Below are positions 42,495 through 50,318 of a stretch of DNA of 64,000 nucleotides, piece by piece. The DNA lies in NCBI RefSeq assembly GCF_044762855.1, contig NZ_JBIWFB010000005.1, positions 248,001-312,000 on the forward strand, read 5' to 3'. The notes below the pieces were generated by a model. It did no database searches, was not told the DNA's origin, and saw only the letters and a program-made list of their open reading frames with translations. Made by a program: the position numbers and the translations under genes. Numbering within the stretch: position 1 is the first letter of the stretch; each line of letters opens with the position of its first letter. The stretch comes from Psychrobacillus sp044762855 (lineage in GTDB: Bacteria; Bacillota; Bacilli; Bacillales_A; Planococcaceae).

Positions 42495-43292
42495 TCACAC
42501 GGATAATAATGTACGATCACTCGTTAATTTTTCCCCGCGAATTCGTTGGAACTCATCCATGAGTTTCGGGATTGTTAGATCTTTCTTCTCTTCTTCTCCA
42601 ACTTCTAAGATGATTTGCCCTTTATCCATCATGATCAGTCGGTTTCCAAGATCTAATGCTTGTTGCATATTATGTGTAACCATTAACGTCGTTAATTGAT
42701 CCTTTTCTACAAGCTGTTTTGTTAAATTGCTTATCAACTCAGCTCTAGATGGATCTAACGCTGCTGTATGTTCATCTAGTAATAGAATAGAAGGATTTGT
42801 GAATGTCGCCATTAATAGTGAAAGTGCTTGCCTTTCCCCACCCGATAACAGTCCAACTTTTGCATTTAAACGATTTTCTAAATTTAAATGTAAGGTCTCC
42901 AAAGCTTGCAGAAAGAACTCTTTTCGCTTTTTGTCTACCCCACTTTTCAATCCACGTTTTTTATTTCTAGAAAAAGCAATTGCTAAATTCTCTTCTATGG
43001 TCATCGTGGGTGCTGTACCTGCCATCGGATCTTGAAATACTCGACCTATTAGCTGGGAACGTTTAAATTCTGGCAATTTTGTAACGTCTTTGCCATCAAT
43101 TATTATTTCCCCGAAATCAGGGGTAAGAGCACCAGAAATCATATTTAACATAGTAGATTTCCCCGCACCATTACTTCCAATTACCGTGACAAAATCTCCA
43201 GCTTTTAACTCTAAATGAATGTGATCTAATGCTATTTTCTCATCAGCTGTCGCTTCATTAAAAATTTTGTTAAGCCCTTGTAATTTAAGCAA
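42495..43292 (-). CDS. ABC importer ATP-binding protein (TrpZ-like)
   Basis: 265 residues. Walker A GSNGAGKSTMLNMISG, signature LLSGGERQALSLLMAT, Walker B ILLLDEHTAALDP and switch His in MVTHNMQQALDLG. It overlaps the permease gene by eight bases. With the permease and the lipoprotein it forms a three-gene importer of the family annotated as TrpXYZ in Firmicutes, which has been predicted to carry aromatic amino acids. No T-box precedes this copy, so aromatic specificity is not supported by regulation here. Confidence 0.87.
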   Translation of the reverse strand: MLKLQGLNKIFNEATADEKIALDHIHLELKAGDFVTVIGSNGAGKSTMLNMISGALTPDFGEIIIDGKDVTKLPEFKRSQLIGRVFQDPMAGTAPTMTIEENLAIAFSRNKKRGLKSGVDKKRKEFFLQALETLHLNLENRLNAKVGLLSGGERQALSLLMATFTNPSILLLDEHTAALDPSRAELISNLTKQLVEKDQLTTLMVTHNMQQALDLGNRLIMMDKGQIILEVGEEEKKDLTIPKLMDEFQRIRGEKLTSDRTLLSV

Positions 43293-44319
43293 GGTTTTTC
43301 CCCTCCTGCTCTGTTACAATTGTAGCGCTTGCCACTCTTTCCGCACGTCGTTTCGCTTTTCTACTTTTCTCTCGACGCTTGTCAAAATAATTTGGTAATA
43401 CTAATGCGATAATTACGATTAATGCCGTAATTAGCTTCATATCTCCTGTATCAAGCAAGTCGATTCGTAGAGCCATCGCAAGAATGATTCGATAAATAAT
43501 CGCCCCTGCAATTACCGCAAGTGTTGTACGAACGATGGATTTTGTTCCGAATATCGCTTCTCCGATAATAACGGACGCTAAACCGATCACAATCATCCCA
43601 ATACCCATCCCGATATCTGCGAACTTCGAATACTGCGCGATTAATGCACCAGAAAATGCAACAAGAGCATTGGAAATCCCAAGCCCTACAATGACAAGAT
43701 TATCAGTATTTGCAGAAAAACTACGGATCATTTTTTTATTATCACCAGTTGCGCGAATAGCTAGCCCTACTTCTGTTTTCAAAAAACGATCGAAAATCAA
43801 TTTGATCAGAATAACTATAATAAGAACGACGACAATCGTCCCCCAAGTCTGCGGTAACGACTGCACTCCCATTCCGCTTAAGAAGTTATTAATCGCATCA
43901 TCAATCCCTAAACTTCCCCACCAATTGTTAAATTGAGTAAATAATGATTCAGAATTTAATAAAGGAATATTAGGTCGACCAACGGAATTCTCTACAGTGA
44001 ATCCCATAATCCGTAAGTTAATCGAATATAAAGCAATCATCATTAATATCCCGGACAATAAAGGATTGATCTTCCCTTTTGTATGTAACAAACCGGTAAT
44101 ACATCCGGCTATAAAACCAGCTATTATCGCAACAATCGTCGCAATTACAGGGTGATATCCTAATACAATCATCATCGCTGCAGTCCCAGCACCCGTAACG
44201 AAACTTCCATCAACGGTTAAATCCGGAAAATCTAACACTCGGAATGTCAAATACACTCCGAGTGCCATTATTGCATAGATGATTCCTTGTTCAACTGATC
44301 CAAAAATAGCTGCAAACAT
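43285..44319 (-). CDS. ABC importer permease (TrpY-like)
   Basis: 344 residues, eight to ten hydrophobic segments, related to branched-chain amino acid and ribose permeases. The segment FLKTEVGLAIRATGDNKKMIRSFSANTDNLVIVGLGISNALVAFSGALIAQ is the conserved cytoplasmic loop plus following helix. FRVLDFPDLTVDGSFVTGAG in the N-terminal third is typical of this group. It lies between the lipoprotein (18 bases upstream) and the ATPase genes. Confidence 0.87.
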   Translation of the reverse strand: MFAAIFGSVEQGIIYAIMALGVYLTFRVLDFPDLTVDGSFVTGAGTAAMMIVLGYHPVIATIVAIIAGFIAGCITGLLHTKGKINPLLSGILMMIALYSINLRIMGFTVENSVGRPNIPLLNSESLFTQFNNWWGSLGIDDAINNFLSGMGVQSLPQTWGTIVVVLIIVILIKLIFDRFLKTEVGLAIRATGDNKKMIRSFSANTDNLVIVGLGISNALVAFSGALIAQYSKFADIGMGIGMIVIGLASVIIGEAIFGTKSIVRTTLAVIAGAIIYRIILAMALRIDLLDTGDMKLITALIVIIALVLPNYFDKRREKSRKAKRRAERVASATIVTEQEGKNLA

Positions 44320-44337
44320 AAAGAATCAAACTCCTAT

Positions 44338-45321
44338 CTATTCAGCAAATTCCGCTTTCCACTCATCTTTTACTTCAATTCCTAACAAGTCTACAGTTTC
44401 TTTATTAAGAACGAAGCGTAAATTTTGTGGAAATTGAACCGGTAAATCTGCTGGTGTACTTTCACCATTTAATATTTTTACTGCCATTTGCCCTGCTTCA
44501 TAACCGATATCATAGTATTCAAAACCATATGCCCCTAATCCACCACGTTTAACAGAGTCGAATTCCCCTACCATCATTGGAAGCTTGTTGTCATTTGCTA
44601 CAGAGATAACAGATTCAAGTGCCGAAACAACTGTATTATCCGTAATAATATACAATGAATCTACTTTTCCTAGTAATGATTCAGTAGCTTGCTTTACTTC
44701 CGCAGAAGTAGATACAGAAGCTTCCACTACATTTAATCCAACTGCACTCATTTGTTCTTTTACTAAATCTACTTGCGCACGTGAATTTATTTCTCCTGAA
44801 TTAAATACCATCCCAACATTTTTTGCACCTAGCTCATCTTTTAAAAAGGCAACTGTACTTGGAATCGCATCAGGTTGTGTATCAACTGTTCCAGTTACAT
44901 TCCCACCTGGTTGTTCCATTGATTGTACTAATTCTGCGCTAACTGCATCTGTTACAGAAGTAAAAACGATTGGAATATCTTTCGTCACACTCGCAACCGC
45001 TTGAGCACTTGGCGTGGAGTTTGCAAAAATAAGATCTACTCCTGCGCTTACTAAGTTATTTGCTATCGTTGTATTTTGACTATTATCATTCTGAGCGTTT
45101 TGCTCTTCATACTCAGCATCAATTCCAGCATCTTCTAGAGCTTTTTTAAATCCGTCATATGCTGCATTTAACGATGGATGCTCAACAATTTGTGTTACGC
45201 CTATTTTAAATGTTTTTGTACCTTCTTTTGCATTGGCTTCAGGACTTTTCTCACTCTCTCCCCCACAAGCTGCCAAAAATAATACAGCTGCCAATAAAAT
45301 AAATGCTATTTTTTTCTTCAT
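44338..45321 (-). CDS. ABC importer substrate-binding lipoprotein (TrpX-like)
   Basis: 327 residues. Lipobox FLAACGGE (Cys about residue 19) directs lipid anchoring. The fold is the ABC_sub_bind type of COG2984: FKIGVTQIVEHPSLNAAYDGFKKALEDAGID at the N-terminus, IFANSTPSAQAVASVTKDIPIVFTSVTDAV in the middle, and GGLGAYGFEYYDIGYEAGQMAVKILNGE at the C-terminus. It is the first gene of the operon. The ligand class is inferred from the family only. Confidence 0.87.
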   Translation of the reverse strand: MKKKIAFILLAAVLFLAACGGESEKSPEANAKEGTKTFKIGVTQIVEHPSLNAAYDGFKKALEDAGIDAEYEEQNAQNDNSQNTTIANNLVSAGVDLIFANSTPSAQAVASVTKDIPIVFTSVTDAVSAELVQSMEQPGGNVTGTVDTQPDAIPSTVAFLKDELGAKNVGMVFNSGEINSRAQVDLVKEQMSAVGLNVVEASVSTSAEVKQATESLLGKVDSLYIITDNTVVSALESVISVANDNKLPMMVGEFDSVKRGGLGAYGFEYYDIGYEAGQMAVKILNGESTPADLPVQFPQNLRFVLNKETVDLLGIEVKDEWKAEFAE

Positions 45322-45811
45322 TTCTATAATTACCCCCTATTATCTACCATCCACATCAGCGATTCAACTCGCTAAAGTAAGGATTAATAGCTATATTACT
45401 ATGCAATTGATTGATAGTCAATAACTTTATGAATTATTAGATATTTAACAAGAGTTGTAAATTAACTAGTACGAAAAATTTTTCTTCCATGTGACTTTTA
45501 GAGATATTGCGTCGTAAAAGCCGCGGAACTCAGCAATGAACATTTGCTAAATGGTGGTTGTCGCGTTCACCCATTTTCCTGTAAATATTAGACTTTGATA
45601 AGTTAGTATTTTCCATTGATTTTCGTTGCACCTGGCGTAAGCGTTAGCCTTATAGCAAAAGTCTGAGAGGATACTTCTTAAGACACATTATTCACATAAC
45701 CACATCATATTTTTGTATTCGATAATTTACATATAATTTACACTAGGTAGATATTTTCGAACTATAATATAAAGTGAACATGAACTGTTCATTTTAGGGG
45801 GAATAAATAAA
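45322..45811. other. 490-base intergenic region with a possible decayed repeat
   Basis: Divergent gap between the importer operon and the EAL-GGDEF gene. I see no open reading frame with a ribosome site. The stretch 45590-45670 reads CCATTGATTTTCGTTGCACC, then GGCGTAAGCGTTAGCC, and resembles, from memory, the opening of long intergenic repeats frequent in Bacillales. 45480-45560 is also GC-richer than its surroundings. Both are too eroded to call with confidence. The promoter of the EAL gene is annotated separately. Confidence 0.35.
45763..45790 (+). promoter_or_regulatory. -10 box and inverted repeat before the EAL-GGDEF gene
   Basis: TATAAT (45763-45768) is followed by GAACA-TGAAC-TGTTC (45776-45790), which lies in the expected 5' untranslated region, 21 bases before the start codon. 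A regulator bound there would block early transcription. The arms equal those of the DeoR operators at 24663-24677, also with a five-base spacer. Confidence 0.45.
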
Positions 45812-47575
45812 ATGGCAATTGAAGATCATGATTATGGAGAATTATTTTCCTATATCGTAAAAGAGAAAGCAATTCAAACTGTTTTTCAACCAATTATTTC
45901 GCTCCATAGTGGTCAAATCTATGGCTACGAAGCATTGACTAGAGGTCCTGCCAATACAGTATTGCAAAATCCAGAAATGTTGTTTGACTATGCTTTAAAA
46001 AATGGGCAGCTTTGGGAACTTGAAAACTTATGTAGAGCCAATGCATTGAAATGCGCATATGAGTTACAAGCGGAAGGCAAACTATTCCTAAACGTAAATC
46101 CTAACATTATGAACGACCCTAAATTTAAGCAAGGATTTACAAAAGAATATTTGTCCAAATTTCAAATGGCTGCAGATAGCATTGTTTTTGAAATTACGGA
46201 ACGAGAAGCGATCAACAACTTAAAAGATTTTATCAATACAATCGATCATTACAAAAACCAATTTTATCAAATTGCAGTGGATGACGTAGGTGCCGGTTAT
46301 TCAGGTTTAAATGTTATTACCGATGTGCGGCCACATTATATGAAATTGGATATGAAACTTATTCGAGATATTGATCGTGATCGTACGAAACAATTGCTTG
46401 TCAAAAGTTTAAGTGAATTTGCTAATTACTCTCAAATACATATTATTGCAGAAGGAATCGAAACAAAAGAGGAACTCCGTACATTAATCGATATCGGAGT
46501 ACATTTTGGTCAAGGTTATTTCATCCAAAAACCAAATGCCCTACTATTTCCTGTCCGAGAGGAAGTAAAGACCATTATTAAAACGGAAGTTTCCAGAAAA
46601 AATCGAGTGAGCAGAAACCGACTAACGGATACTTCTATCGAACAAATCGCTACTCCTCTCCATACAGTTTCTAGCCAAATGCTTATTTCCGAAGTAAGTA
46701 ATTTAATGGAGGCAAATGATTTACTTCCCGGTTTTTGTATACAAGATGGCAATAAACTGATCGGAGTCATCACAAGAAACAAACTTCACTTAAAATTTAG
46801 TGGTCCATACGGCTACAGTTTATACAATAAAAAGCCAATTGCAACAATTATGAGCCGCAATTATATGAAAGTAGATGCGGAAACTCCCATAGATGTAGTG
46901 GCAAAAATTGCAATGAAACGAGATCCGCTCCATCTGTATGATTTCATCACTGTGACTAAAGATGACCAGTATTTTGGTGTAGTGACGGTAAAAGATTTGC
47001 TGGAAAAAAGTATGCAACTGGAAATAGATTATGCCAAGCATTTAAATCCACTTTCCGAGTTACCAGGTAATCTCATGATTGAGCAACAACTGCAAAGTTG
47101 TATTGACGCAGATACAGATATGACCGTACTCTATTTTGATATTGATAATTTTAAACCTTATAATGATGTATATGGATTTGAAAAAGGCGATAGAGTCATT
47201 ATGCATTTAGCAGAAATTATTGAGAGATGTTGTCCTACTGATGGATTTGTAGGTCATATTGGAGGAGATGATTTTCTCTTAATCGCAGGAACATCCAAAA
47301 GTAAGCAGCTTTGTGAAGAAATTATTCAGCAATTTGATACATCCGTTGAACAATTTTATCATGCACAAGATTTGCTAAAAGGACATATTATCACTAAAAA
47401 TCGTCATGGGATTGAAGAATCGTTTCCACTTCTAACTATTTCAATTGCCGGCGTATCAAACAAAAATACACAAACAATCTATGAATTATCAGAGCTAGCG
47501 AGTCAAATAAAAAAACAATGCAAACAAATCCCAGGTAGCAATTATATATTACATGCCCCAGTTATGCTAAGATAG
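45812..47575 (+). CDS. EAL-CBS-GGDEF cyclic-di-GMP protein
   Basis: 587 residues. Residues about 15-250 form an EAL phosphodiesterase domain with the conserved metal and catalytic groups (YEALTRG, FLNVNP, EITER, DDVGAGYSGL, KLDMKLIRDI, AEGIET). Residues about 275-400 form a pair of CBS domains, which usually bind adenine nucleotides. The C-terminal GGDEF domain (LYFDIDNFKPYNDVYGFEKGD, then GHIGGDDF) has GGDDF in place of GG(D/E)EF and no clear inhibitory RxxD site, so cyclase activity is doubtful. It probably degrades cyclic di-GMP under nucleotide control. No membrane segment is present. GGGGG precedes ATG 45812. Confidence 0.9.
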   Translation: MAIEDHDYGELFSYIVKEKAIQTVFQPIISLHSGQIYGYEALTRGPANTVLQNPEMLFDYALKNGQLWELENLCRANALKCAYELQAEGKLFLNVNPNIMNDPKFKQGFTKEYLSKFQMAADSIVFEITEREAINNLKDFINTIDHYKNQFYQIAVDDVGAGYSGLNVITDVRPHYMKLDMKLIRDIDRDRTKQLLVKSLSEFANYSQIHIIAEGIETKEELRTLIDIGVHFGQGYFIQKPNALLFPVREEVKTIIKTEVSRKNRVSRNRLTDTSIEQIATPLHTVSSQMLISEVSNLMEANDLLPGFCIQDGNKLIGVITRNKLHLKFSGPYGYSLYNKKPIATIMSRNYMKVDAETPIDVVAKIAMKRDPLHLYDFITVTKDDQYFGVVTVKDLLEKSMQLEIDYAKHLNPLSELPGNLMIEQQLQSCIDADTDMTVLYFDIDNFKPYNDVYGFEKGDRVIMHLAEIIERCCPTDGFVGHIGGDDFLLIAGTSKSKQLCEEIIQQFDTSVEQFYHAQDLLKGHIITKNRHGIEESFPLLTISIAGVSNKNTQTIYELSELASQIKKQCKQIPGSNYILHAPVMLR

Positions 47576-47607
47576 TGGTATACATAAGCAAGTACGGAGG
47601 GAATGGT

Positions 47608-47760
47608 ATGACAACCGTTTTTATCATCGGGGCAATTACGTTTATCATAATACTAGCACTTAGTATCTATACAATTAATAAAGGCTATGCCTACAAACAT
47701 ACAATTGATGAACGTCCAACTGAACAAAATGAATCTACAGAAAAAACGCATCGCCCATAA
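47608..47760 (+). CDS. YtzI-like small membrane protein
   Basis: 50 residues: an N-terminal transmembrane segment (TTVFIIGAITFIIILALSIYTI), then NKGYAYKHTIDERP and a polar tail. The GYAYKH(T)ID segment after the membrane helix is what I associate with the short YtzI family of bacilli, whose role is unknown. ACGGAGGGAA precedes ATG 47608; an upstream non-ATG extension overlapping the EAL gene is unlikely. Its end is within the terminator stem at 47741-47776. Confidence 0.68.
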   Translation: MTTVFIIGAITFIIILALSIYTINKGYAYKHTIDERPTEQNESTEKTHRP

Positions 47761-47776
47761 GGCGAATGCGTTTTTT
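47741..47776. terminator. bidirectional terminator
   Basis: AAAAAACGCATCGCC / GGCGAATGCGTTTTTT with a five-base loop. It overlaps the last codons of the YtzI-like gene and the rlmN stop codon. Confidence 0.85.
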
Positions 47777-48842
47777 AGTTTTTCACTTTTTCTTTTTTAA
47801 TTTGTTTACTGCGCAATTGTCCACATGCAGCGTCAATGTCTGTACCTTGTTCCATACGAACACCACAGTTAATACCATGGTTTTTCAGCGTTTGGAAAAA
47901 TGCACTAATGGATTTTTCAGAGCTGCGTTGGTATTGTCCATGTTCATCTACTGGATTGTATGGGATCAAATTGACATATGATAAATGGCGTTTGTTTTCT
48001 AGTAGCTTCGCTAGTTGCTGTGCTTCTGCAACATGGTCATTTACGTCTTTTAGTAGAATGTATTCAAATGTGATACGGCGATTTGTTTTTTCTAAATAAT
48101 AATCTACTGCATCCATTACTTTTTCAATTGGAAATGCTTTATTGATCACCATGATTTTTGTACGAAGTTCATCGTTTGGTGCGTGCAAAGATACAGCAAG
48201 ATTTACTTGAATATTTTCATTTGCAAAGTCCATAATTTTCTTCGCTAAGCCACTTGTAGAAACTGTAATATGACGAGCACCGATTGCAAGGCCTTTTTGA
48301 TCATTCACTGTACGTAGGAAGCTCATTAAGTTTGTATAGTTATCGAATGGCTCTCCGATACCCATTACTACGATATGACTTACACGTTCGTCTTTTTGCA
48401 TTTGGTCTAAATGCTGTTGTACTTTCATAATTTGACCGACAATTTCTCCAGCATCTAGGTCACGATTTTTCTTCAGTAATCCACTCGCACAGAAACTGCA
48501 GCCAATATTACAGCCAACTTGTGTTGTTACACAAACTGATAAGCCGTATTTAAAGCGCATAAGCACCGTTTCGATCAAGTTGCCATCTTGCATTTCAAAT
48601 AGAAATTTGATCGTACCGTCAGCAGATTCTTGTTTCACTGACTCTTTTAAAGTTTGGATAACAAAGTTTTCTTTTAATATGTCTAAACATTCTTTGCTCA
48701 CATTAGTCATGTCATCAAAGTTTTGGACGCGTTTAATATATAGCCAGTCCCACACTTGTTCTGCGCGATATTTCTTTTGTCCATGTTCCAGTAACCATTC
48801 TATTAACTGATCTCTTGTAAGACCATATATTGATTTTTTCAT
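47775..48842 (-). CDS. rlmN: 23S rRNA (adenine-2503-C2) methyltransferase
   Basis: 355-residue radical SAM enzyme that methylates A2503 of 23S rRNA and A37 of some tRNAs. The iron-sulfur motif is CNIGCSFCASG (about residues 109-119); VVMGIGEPFDNY binds SAM; the C-terminal CGVRMEQGTDIDAACGQL carries the methyl-carrier cysteine (VR-x-x-x-G-x-D-I-x-x-A-C-G-Q-L). The N-terminal RDQLIEWLLEHGQKKYRAEQVWDWLYIKRV helical domain is normal. Nothing suggests the resistance variant Cfr. Start at ATG after TGAGGGCTAATA. Confidence 0.92.
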   Translation of the reverse strand: MKKSIYGLTRDQLIEWLLEHGQKKYRAEQVWDWLYIKRVQNFDDMTNVSKECLDILKENFVIQTLKESVKQESADGTIKFLFEMQDGNLIETVLMRFKYGLSVCVTTQVGCNIGCSFCASGLLKKNRDLDAGEIVGQIMKVQQHLDQMQKDERVSHIVVMGIGEPFDNYTNLMSFLRTVNDQKGLAIGARHITVSTSGLAKKIMDFANENIQVNLAVSLHAPNDELRTKIMVINKAFPIEKVMDAVDYYLEKTNRRITFEYILLKDVNDHVAEAQQLAKLLENKRHLSYVNLIPYNPVDEHGQYQRSSEKSISAFFQTLKNHGINCGVRMEQGTDIDAACGQLRSKQIKKEKVKN

Positions 48843-49064
48843 TATTAGCCCTCATTTCATCCGTATACAATTCGCCTATTATACCCCAATTGTTCACATA
48901 CGACAACTTATTATAACGGAAATGACCGATAAAAGAAATCATTTTGTTTACTTCTATTATTTTCTGTCAATAAAATGAGAAAAACGTGGATTAATTTTAA
49001 TTTCGCTTGAATAGTATATTAAAAGAGTTTGGAACGATGCAATAACGAATTGGGGATGTTTAAA

Positions 49065-49433
49065 ATGGCTAAACGAACTAAACGAATTATTTCTTATAAA
49101 GTACGGAAAGGTATTTTCAAGTTAGTCGTGCTTATAATCGGAATTTGGGCTTTTCTACCATCTCAATTATTACAAACAAATGTACAGAACTTGGAAGATG
49201 GGAAGATAAGAGATTTTGCAACGTATGCCTTAGACAAAACAGCCGGCACTATTGGTAACACGATCGACCAATTATTAATTGTTTCCTATGGAATTGAATC
49301 GATTGAAGAAGTCGATGGGGAACCTTTATCTTCTGTTATAGTTGCTTATACGGCATTTGGACTTCCATACGCGGAAATAATCGCAGATGAGAACGGCGCA
49401 TATATTAACAAGAAATTACTTTTTCAAAAATAA
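49065..49433 (+). CDS. unknown protein with one N-terminal membrane segment
   Basis: 122 residues from ATG 49065, chosen because GGGGA lies eight bases upstream; longer in-frame starts exist at 49029 and 49056. A very basic N-terminus (AKRTKRIISYKVRKGIFK) precedes a hydrophobic segment (LVVLIIGIWAFLPSQLL), the arrangement of a single-pass membrane protein with its basic end inside. The outside part (about 80 residues) is acidic and ends with DENGAYINKKLLFQK. I do not recognise the family. It stands alone, ending at a terminator. Confidence 0.6.
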   Translation: MAKRTKRIISYKVRKGIFKLVVLIIGIWAFLPSQLLQTNVQNLEDGKIRDFATYALDKTAGTIGNTIDQLLIVSYGIESIEEVDGEPLSSVIVAYTAFGLPYAEIIADENGAYINKKLLFQK

Positions 49434-49440
49434 GAAAAGC

Positions 49441-49481
49441 AATAAAGCCCATCGTCTATAGAAATAGGCATGGGCTTTATT
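49441..49481. terminator. bidirectional terminator
   Basis: AATAAAGCCCAT / ATGGGCTTTATT, perfect 12-base-pair stem between the unknown membrane protein gene and the convergent rhodanese gene. Confidence 0.85.
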
Positions 49482-49492
49482 ACTTAAAATGA

Positions 49493-50305
49493 TTAATCTT
49501 GTTCTACTTCATTCTCGCGAATCCAGTCACTATAACTTCCTACATACAATTTCACATCGGAATAGCCTGCTTCTTTTAAGCTAGCATATAGTGGAGCTGC
49601 AGTCACACCGCTTCCACAATATGCGATGACTGGCTTGTCTTTATCGGATATATGTTGCAATTGTTCTGCAAGCAATTCTTTATCTAAAAACTGACCATCC
49701 CGCTTCAACTGCTCCCAATCAAAATTAACTGCAGTTGGTATATGCCCGGCTACAGGATCGATCGGCTCACTTTCTCCTTTAAAACGAAAAGCTGCGCGAG
49801 CATCCACAAGTTGCCCTTCCGATTCCCCTGCTACTACTTTCTTGACAGCTTCCACATCCAAATAAATAGCATCTTTCCAATTTGGTTCCATATGGGAAAC
49901 AGCAATCACGGGTTCTTCTTTCGTAATTCGGAATAAATCCTTCACAGATTCATACCCTTCACGGAGTACATGCATATTCGTAAATCCAGCCCATTCCAAC
50001 AAAAAGTAAGCCCTTAACGCAAAAGGAGAAGCTCCTTGATCATAAATGACAATAAAGTCCTCTAAATGAAGTCCTGCTTTTCTGCATAGCTCTGTCATCC
50101 TTTCCTTTGAAATCATCGGATGACGTCCACTCCTACTAGCCATATCCGATAAATCTTGCTCAAGATCCCAGTAGATTGCACCTTCTAAATGACCTGCATC
50201 ATACATTTCACGTCCAGCCGCACCTTTACTTAAGTCGAAACGAGTATCGATGAAACGTACTTTCTCCGGTTGTACATCTTGCCAATTAATAAAAACGTTG
50301 GTCAT
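49493..50305 (-). CDS. sulfurtransferase (two-domain rhodanese/3-mercaptopyruvate type)
   Basis: 270 residues with two rhodanese repeats. The first (VRFIDTRFDLSKGAAGREMYDAGHLEGAIYWD) has no active-site Cys; the second has the persulfide Cys in VIAYCGSGVTAAPL. CGSGVTA is the loop of mercaptopyruvate sulfurtransferases, while thiosulfate enzymes usually have a basic loop, so mercaptopyruvate is the more likely donor. ATG 50305 follows AAAGGGG; an in-frame ATG further upstream overlaps the dynA end. It lies 13 bases downstream of dynA and may be co-transcribed. Confidence 0.85.
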   Translation of the reverse strand: MTNVFINWQDVQPEKVRFIDTRFDLSKGAAGREMYDAGHLEGAIYWDLEQDLSDMASRSGRHPMISKERMTELCRKAGLHLEDFIVIYDQGASPFALRAYFLLEWAGFTNMHVLREGYESVKDLFRITKEEPVIAVSHMEPNWKDAIYLDVEAVKKVVAGESEGQLVDARAAFRFKGESEPIDPVAGHIPTAVNFDWEQLKRDGQFLDKELLAEQLQHISDKDKPVIAYCGSGVTAAPLYASLKEAGYSDVKLYVGSYSDWIRENEVEQD

Positions 50306-50318
50306 ATTATTCGCCCCT

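Noticed and set aside
43535..45004. Reading frames of 133 and 139 residues opposite the importer permease and lipoprotein
   Set aside because: Complementary shadows of well-supported genes; Ser/Thr/Ile-rich translation typical of antisense frames.
47775..48842. Cfr resistance methyltransferase
   Set aside because: Length, N-terminal domain and motif sequence fit the housekeeping RlmN.
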